Shown: in pieces, positions 59,774-64,000 of the stretch | Layout of the letters: each line of letters begins with the position of its first letter | Position numbering within the stretch: the stretch's first letter is position 1 | Origin: Fulvivirgaceae bacterium JP3-4 | GTDB taxonomy: Bacteria; Bacteroidota; Bacteroidia; Cytophagales; Cyclobacteriaceae | Direction of reading: 5' to 3' | DNA: 64,000 nucleotides | Assembly: GCA_029309925.1 (NCBI GenBank) | Contig: JARKND010000001.1 | Span: 1,116,001-1,180,000, forward strand | The notes under the pieces: model-generated | Database searches by the model: none | What the model saw: only the letters and a program-made list of their open reading frames with translations | Told to the model about the DNA's origin: nothing | Made by a program: the position numbers and the translations under genes

Positions 59774-61743
59774 ACGGAAGTTCGTGTTGCGGCTTTTTCG
59801 TTTTCACGCTGAATCCAGTCGACCGCTTCATTAAAGGTAGAAAAGTATTCCTGAACGATGCCAAGCTTCAGCAAAGTTTCGCTGATGCCGGCCATGTATT
59901 GCTTTGCATTTTCATCAGGAACACCTGGCCGGATAGCTGCAATTCTGCGAAGTCCGTACTGGGCAGCTTCCGGCATAATATCATGGAACATCCACAACTG
60001 ATCTTCTCGGGCAATGTAGCCTTGTTCTGAAAGATCGGCAATGTAGTTTGGCGTGCTGTAGACTTTCACAAACTCGAGACATTTCCGAAAGACGCTGCGA
60101 TACTGGTTGCTCGATACCGGACCTTTCCATATGACACCTGTGGAATTGATTCGGGCATCAAAAAAGATGCGGGCGTGTGGTTCCTGGTAAAGAATTTGTC
60201 GCTCCACGTTGGCAGGCTGATCGAGCATGACTTTGAACGTGGTCCATTGGTTGATTTCGCTTTGCACTTCTACACTTCCGCCAAGCGCTTCTGCCTGTAG
60301 CTTCACCAGGTATAAACCAAGTCCCTTTCCCTCGGTGTGATAATGGAATCGTTTATATAGTTTAAAGAGATTCTGCTTATGACTGTTCATGTCAATGCCC
60401 AGGCCATTGTCACTCACAACGAGAATATAATTTCTTCCAACATCGGATGAAATTTGAATTTCCGGCCTTCGCGTATGGGCGCGATACTTGATGGCATTGC
60501 TGATGAGATTGTAAAGAATGCTATGGACCATGGGGCGAACCGAATAGATCTCAGGGCATTTCTTGAAATCTGTCTTGATCTGCACATCGTGTGCTTCAAG
60601 ATCTTTTTTAAATCCTTTGACAATATCCGCGACTTCAGCCTCAAGGCTGATCTTCTGCCGGATATGAAAAATATCGTGGCGGATGTCGATGATCTTGCTC
60701 AGGTCCGTAATAATATTGTCCAGTCGTTTTACGGATGTCCTGACGTGTTCATGGATATCCTGATTTTCTTTCGAGAGGCCGGCTGTGTCAATCAGACTGA
60801 TCAATCCCATCAGACTCGCTACGGGTCCGCGCAGGTTGTGCGAGACAGTATATGAAAACTGACGAAGCTCGTTGTTGTGTTTAATTAGCTCGGAGTTTGT
60901 TTCCGTCAGGTCTTTGTTTATTCCGACCAATTCCGAAGAGAGGTTGATGTTTTGATGGACGAGCATATTTTTTTGCTCTTCGATCACTTCGTATGCCTCC
61001 TGCAGCTTGTTCTGACTCTGATTGAGATTTTCAGTTTGCGCCAGGATCTCGGCATTCTGTGATTCGATCTCCGTATTCTTTTCGATGAGGTCTTCGTTCG
61101 TCTGGTTGAGTTCGTGGATCAGCTGTGCTGCGCGTTCTTCGCTGTCTTCCGAGATCCACTTGAGAAACATGACCGCTCCCATCATGATTCCATATGTGAT
61201 CAGGATCACAACGTTTGTGAATGCGTAATTGGTTTCCTTCAGAATATGTTGCCGATATGGTACGCCAAAATATTCGTGAAGCGGGTCGTGCCCTATCAGG
61301 ATCAGGAACGTGATAAGAATTGTCGAAATCAGCAGAATTCGTTCACGGAAGGAAAAGAATATACAGGGGAACACACACGCTGCGAGAATAATAAAGCGAA
61401 AAGTAAAGTAATCGAGTTCTTCCTGGTAGTCGTAATAAATGATCTTCGCGTAAATCGAGATAGACATCGCGACAACCGGTATCAGCAACGTGAGAAAGAC
61501 ACGGCTGATGAGCGACAGGTTAAAGTAGTTAAGAACAATTGTTGCCAGGCACAAAATGCTGGCTCCCACGATTGCCCCCGTGACAATTCCCCAGCCGTAC
61601 CATGCGTGATAGGCAAAAAAGAGAACAGTGCCGAGACAAAATATAATTAAACTGACGATATTCGAAAGCAGAATACTTCTCCGTTGAAAAGGTCTGTGGG
61701 CGAAATGAACACCTGTAAAGGCTAGCTTGCGCAAAAAAGACAT
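59770..61743 (-). CDS. Membrane sensor histidine kinase with extra C-terminal domain
   Basis: A 657-residue protein. The N-terminus has about six to seven hydrophobic helices (residues 24-195), followed by a long coiled coil (about 200-295). The phosphoacceptor box is FSYTVSHNLRGPVASL (His302). The ATPase domain shows NLISNAIKYRAH, DNGLGIDMN and GKGLGLYLVKLQA. After it, residues 525-657 form a further alpha/beta domain (ARIFFDARINSTGVIW, QLWMFHDIMP) resembling small STAS/SpoIIAA-like proteins. No response regulator is adjacent. Confidence 0.9.
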   Translation of the reverse strand: MSFLRKLAFTGVHFAHRPFQRRSILLSNIVSLIIFCLGTVLFFAYHAWYGWGIVTGAIVGASILCLATIVLNYFNLSLISRVFLTLLIPVVAMSISIYAKIIYYDYQEELDYFTFRFIILAACVFPCIFFSFRERILLISTILITFLILIGHDPLHEYFGVPYRQHILKETNYAFTNVVILITYGIMMGAVMFLKWISEDSEERAAQLIHELNQTNEDLIEKNTEIESQNAEILAQTENLNQSQNKLQEAYEVIEEQKNMLVHQNINLSSELVGINKDLTETNSELIKHNNELRQFSYTVSHNLRGPVASLMGLISLIDTAGLSKENQDIHEHVRTSVKRLDNIITDLSKIIDIRHDIFHIRQKISLEAEVADIVKGFKKDLEAHDVQIKTDFKKCPEIYSVRPMVHSILYNLISNAIKYRAHTRRPEIQISSDVGRNYILVVSDNGLGIDMNSHKQNLFKLYKRFHYHTEGKGLGLYLVKLQAEALGGSVEVQSEINQWTTFKVMLDQPANVERQILYQEPHARIFFDARINSTGVIWKGPVSSNQYRSVFRKCLEFVKVYSTPNYIADLSEQGYIAREDQLWMFHDIMPEAAQYGLRRIAAIRPGVPDENAKQYMAGISETLLKLGIVQEYFSTFNEAVDWIQRENEKAATRTSV

Positions 61744-61818
61744 TCGTGACAGGGGACGGAATAAGTCGGTAAATCCCTCAAATTTAATTAATTATAGCTA
61801 AATCGCCTTGCCAATTTC

Positions 61819-62736
61819 ATGAAGTTTCAGCAGCAACCGCACACATTGTTAATGGTCCGTCCAAAACGTTTTGCGTTCAATCCGCAGACCGCTAGTTCAA
61901 ATGCATTTCAGGTGGCGTCAGTTGCAGATGAAAGTTTGGCGTTGGATGAATTCGACAAAATGGTTGACTTGCTCAAGGCGCACGAGGTTGCAGTTGAAGT
62001 TGTCGATGATACTGCGGAGCCGATAAAGCCCGATGCCATATTTCCAAACAACTGGCTTTCGCTTCATGAGACTGGCCAGGTGATTCTTTATCCGATGATG
62101 GCAGAAAATCGCAGGCATGAGCGAAGGGCTGATGTGCTGGATCAGCTGCGTGCGAAATTTCAGATAACCGATGTCATTGATCTTTCGGCTCACGAACGGA
62201 ATGGAGTATTTCTCGAGGGTACCGGAAGCATCGTGTTTGATCATGGCAATCGAGTGGCTTATGCGTGTCGTTCTCCGCGAACCAGCGAAGTTTTGCTCAT
62301 GGAGGTTTGCAAAATGATCCAGTACAAGCCCGTTGTTTTTGATGCAGTCGATGAAGGCGGTAAGGAAATTTACCACACCAACGTTCTAATGAGTGTGGGA
62401 GAAAAATTTGCGGTTGTCTGTCTTGACGCCATCACAAAAGATGAAGATCAGGAAGTTGTGCTCGCCAGGCTATCGGATACAAATCATAAAGTTATTTCGA
62501 TCAGTTATCAGCAGATGAAATCGTTCGCTGGAAATATTCTTGAAGTTAGCACCACCTCTAGGGAAAATCTTGTGCTGATGTCGGCAACGGCATTTAACGC
62601 GTTGTTGCCGGGGCAGCTGAATGCGATCACACAGTTTTCAGATGTGCTGCCTTTGCCTGTTCCCACGATCGAGAAGATTGGTGGAGGCAGTGTTCGGTGC
62701 ATGGTCGCTGGAATCCATTTACCCATGCGAAAATAG
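61819..62736 (+). CDS. ctlX: Citrulline utilisation hydrolase CtlX (arginine deiminase fold)
   Basis: A 305-residue guanidine/ureido-modifying enzyme of the deiminase/amidinotransferase fold. Substrate-binding and catalytic motifs: MVRPKRFAFN, DAIFPNNW, GVFLEGTGS, YHTNVLMS (His186) and GGSVRCMVAGIHLP (Cys294). CtlX is assigned to citrulline breakdown in bacteria. It stands alone in this window, upstream of the flavoprotein gene by 69 bases. Confidence 0.88.
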   Translation: MKFQQQPHTLLMVRPKRFAFNPQTASSNAFQVASVADESLALDEFDKMVDLLKAHEVAVEVVDDTAEPIKPDAIFPNNWLSLHETGQVILYPMMAENRRHERRADVLDQLRAKFQITDVIDLSAHERNGVFLEGTGSIVFDHGNRVAYACRSPRTSEVLLMEVCKMIQYKPVVFDAVDEGGKEIYHTNVLMSVGEKFAVVCLDAITKDEDQEVVLARLSDTNHKVISISYQQMKSFAGNILEVSTTSRENLVLMSATAFNALLPGQLNAITQFSDVLPLPVPTIEKIGGGSVRCMVAGIHLPMRK

Positions 62737-62805
62737 GATTCAAAGCTGTTGAAATCGCTTTAAAAAAGTTGTAACTAGTCAGTAGAAACCCCATTGTCTT
62801 GGCTT

Positions 62806-64000
62806 ATGGAGAAATATGATCTGGTCGTGATTGGTGCAGGACCATCCGGCTACGCGGCAGCCATGCGCGCCCTTGATTTCAAAAAACGAACTTTACTGAT
62901 AGAGAAAAACCGCGTTGGTGGAGCAGGTGTTACCAATGGTGCGCTCTCTTCAAAAACCTGGTGGGAACTCTCACGAGAGGCTGCGGCCTTCAAAAAAAAT
63001 CTGAAGCGTTTCAACCTTCAGGCTCCCGTCTACAACTATAAAGAAATCCAGGAAGAAGTGAAGAAGGCTGTTGCAGAGCGAAAGGCAATGCTGGAGGATC
63101 ACATGCGCCAGATGCAGGATTCCCGCCATGCTCATTTGCTTACGTTCAAGCAGGGTACTGCGCGGCTCGTGTCGCAGCATGAGATCGAAATTTCGCATGG
63201 CGCAAAACGCGAACGCGTGTATGCCGAGAATATCATCCTGGCAACCGGTAGCCGTCCGCGTTATTTACCCGAGTTGCCCATCGATGAAAAAATTGTGATG
63301 ACCAGTGACGGCATTGAACAGATGGAAAATTTCCCGGAGAGCCTGGTGATTGTTGGTGCCGGGGTGATTGGTTGTGAATATGCAACAATATTCTCCGGCT
63401 TCGGTCAGACCAAGGTTCACCTGATCGACAAAGGCGATCGCATTCTTCCATTCGAAGATGAGGATATCGTTCGCGTTGTTGAGCGGAATATGGAGAACAG
63501 CGGCATACTGATCCATAGAAACTCGCGGCTTGTAAGAATGGAGATCAAGAACGGAAGGGTGGAGTATGAGCTTGAATACAATGACGGAGGAAAGGAAATC
63601 TTCAACGTAGAGAAAGCGCTGGTTGCTGTGGGCCGCACACCAAACTACGAAGAACTGTGGGATGATGCCGTTGCGATCAATATCAGCAAGCGCGGCATTG
63701 AAGACAACGATACACAAACCAACGTCTCAAATATTTACGCGGTAGGCGATATCACTTCTGATATTTCACTGGTGAACGTAGGAGAGCTCGAGGGCCGCTA
63801 TGCGGTTGAAAAGATCTTTGGCAGCCCGCTGAGAAAATTAATGTACGAGAACATCAGCACCATCATGTTTCTCAATCCTGAGGTTGCCGGTGTCGGCCTG
63901 AATGAGATCAGCGCGCGCGAAAAAAATATCGATTACAAAGTTGTCACACTGGATTACAGTTGTATTCCACGCGCAATCGCAAAACGAAATACCCAGGGAT
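62806..64000 (+). CDS. Lipoamide-dehydrogenase-like FAD/NAD(P) oxidoreductase without redox cysteines (3' end outside window)
   Basis: The ATG at 62806 opens a frame running off the window (398 residues visible). FAD and NAD(P) binding: VVIGAGPSGYAAAMRA, TGSRPRYLPELP and VIVGAGVIGCEYATIFSG, later YAVGDITSD and ISTIMFLNPEVAGVG. In lipoamide dehydrogenases the site reads GGTCLNVGCIPSK; here the aligned stretch is GGAGVTNGALSSK, so both cysteines are replaced (Gly41 and Ala46). It cannot perform disulfide chemistry and may be a transhydrogenase- or diaphorase-type enzyme. Confidence 0.85.
   Translation, partial: MEKYDLVVIGAGPSGYAAAMRALDFKKRTLLIEKNRVGGAGVTNGALSSKTWWELSREAAAFKKNLKRFNLQAPVYNYKEIQEEVKKAVAERKAMLEDHMRQMQDSRHAHLLTFKQGTARLVSQHEIEISHGAKRERVYAENIILATGSRPRYLPELPIDEKIVMTSDGIEQMENFPESLVIVGAGVIGCEYATIFSGFGQTKVHLIDKGDRILPFEDEDIVRVVERNMENSGILIHRNSRLVRMEIKNGRVEYELEYNDGGKEIFNVEKALVAVGRTPNYEELWDDAVAINISKRGIEDNDTQTNVSNIYAVGDITSDISLVNVGELEGRYAVEKIFGSPLRKLMYENISTIMFLNPEVAGVGLNEISAREKNIDYKVVTLDYSCIPRAIAKRNTQG

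Overview
The window looks like chromosome from a member of the Bacteroidota, most likely order Cytophagales (inference). Evidence: gliding gene gldC, SusC/SusD and other TonB-dependent receptors with carboxypeptidase-like N-terminal domains, a DUF3098-ftsX-uppP-truB-ribF envelope cluster, TANNTTTG-type promoter elements and few Shine-Dalgarno sites. No rRNA, tRNA, CRISPR array, insertion sequence or prophage was seen.

Layout. 1-1473: end of a large ABC-type membrane protein and a YdcF-like DUF218 protein. 1545-5979 (minus): TonB receptor with a GDSL-like lipoprotein. 6121-12686 (minus): ftsX, DUF3098, uppP, truB, ribF, acetoacetyl-CoA synthetase, a small-protein/nucleotidyltransferase pair and gldC. 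12934-18188 (minus): anti-sigma/ECF sigma pair, DUF2147 protein, membrane pyrophosphatase, a thioesterase and an unknown protein. 18415-23472 (plus): thrABC behind a threonine-rich leader peptide. 23443-26548 (minus): GT-C-like membrane protein, pcm, a Tat-exported phosphotriesterase-like protein, and a probable plus-strand non-coding RNA between the last two. 26627-29770 (plus): HYC_CC_PP protein, HMA protein and TonB receptor, apparently a copper or heavy-metal unit. 29815-33419 (minus): exported TPR-CHAT protease with an outer-membrane barrel. 33643-36237 (minus): trhO, mogA-like gene and M23 peptidase. 36238-37509: a small accessory patch with a frameshifted higB, intact higA and a palindromic operator. 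37510-39131 (minus): zinc-ribbon secreted protein and ACMSD. 39273-44804 (minus): two exported Gfo/Idh/MocA proteins, a gluconate-2-dehydrogenase-subunit-3-like protein and a GMC oxidoreductase, resembling a periplasmic sugar-oxidation (3-keto-glycoside) module. 44938-46675 (minus): yidD and cysS. 46801-55567 (plus): LacI-type operators, SusC, SusD and an FG-GAP/UnbV lipoprotein. 55557-64000: small envelope proteins, DUF72, a winged-helix regulator operon, ribE, PAP2, a histidine kinase, ctlX and a flavoprotein running off the end.

The most unusual feature is a set of at least seven intergenic elements built from imperfect 7-base (once 8-base) tandem words, six of them arranged as inverted repeats. 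Every element uses a different word but the same architecture. Other points of interest are the threonine attenuator, the terminator-flanked structured RNA at about 25350-25490, the broken HigB toxin beside an intact antitoxin, the tandem LacI-type operators ahead of susCD, the exported CHAT/barrel pair, and a lipoamide-dehydrogenase-like protein lacking both redox cysteines.
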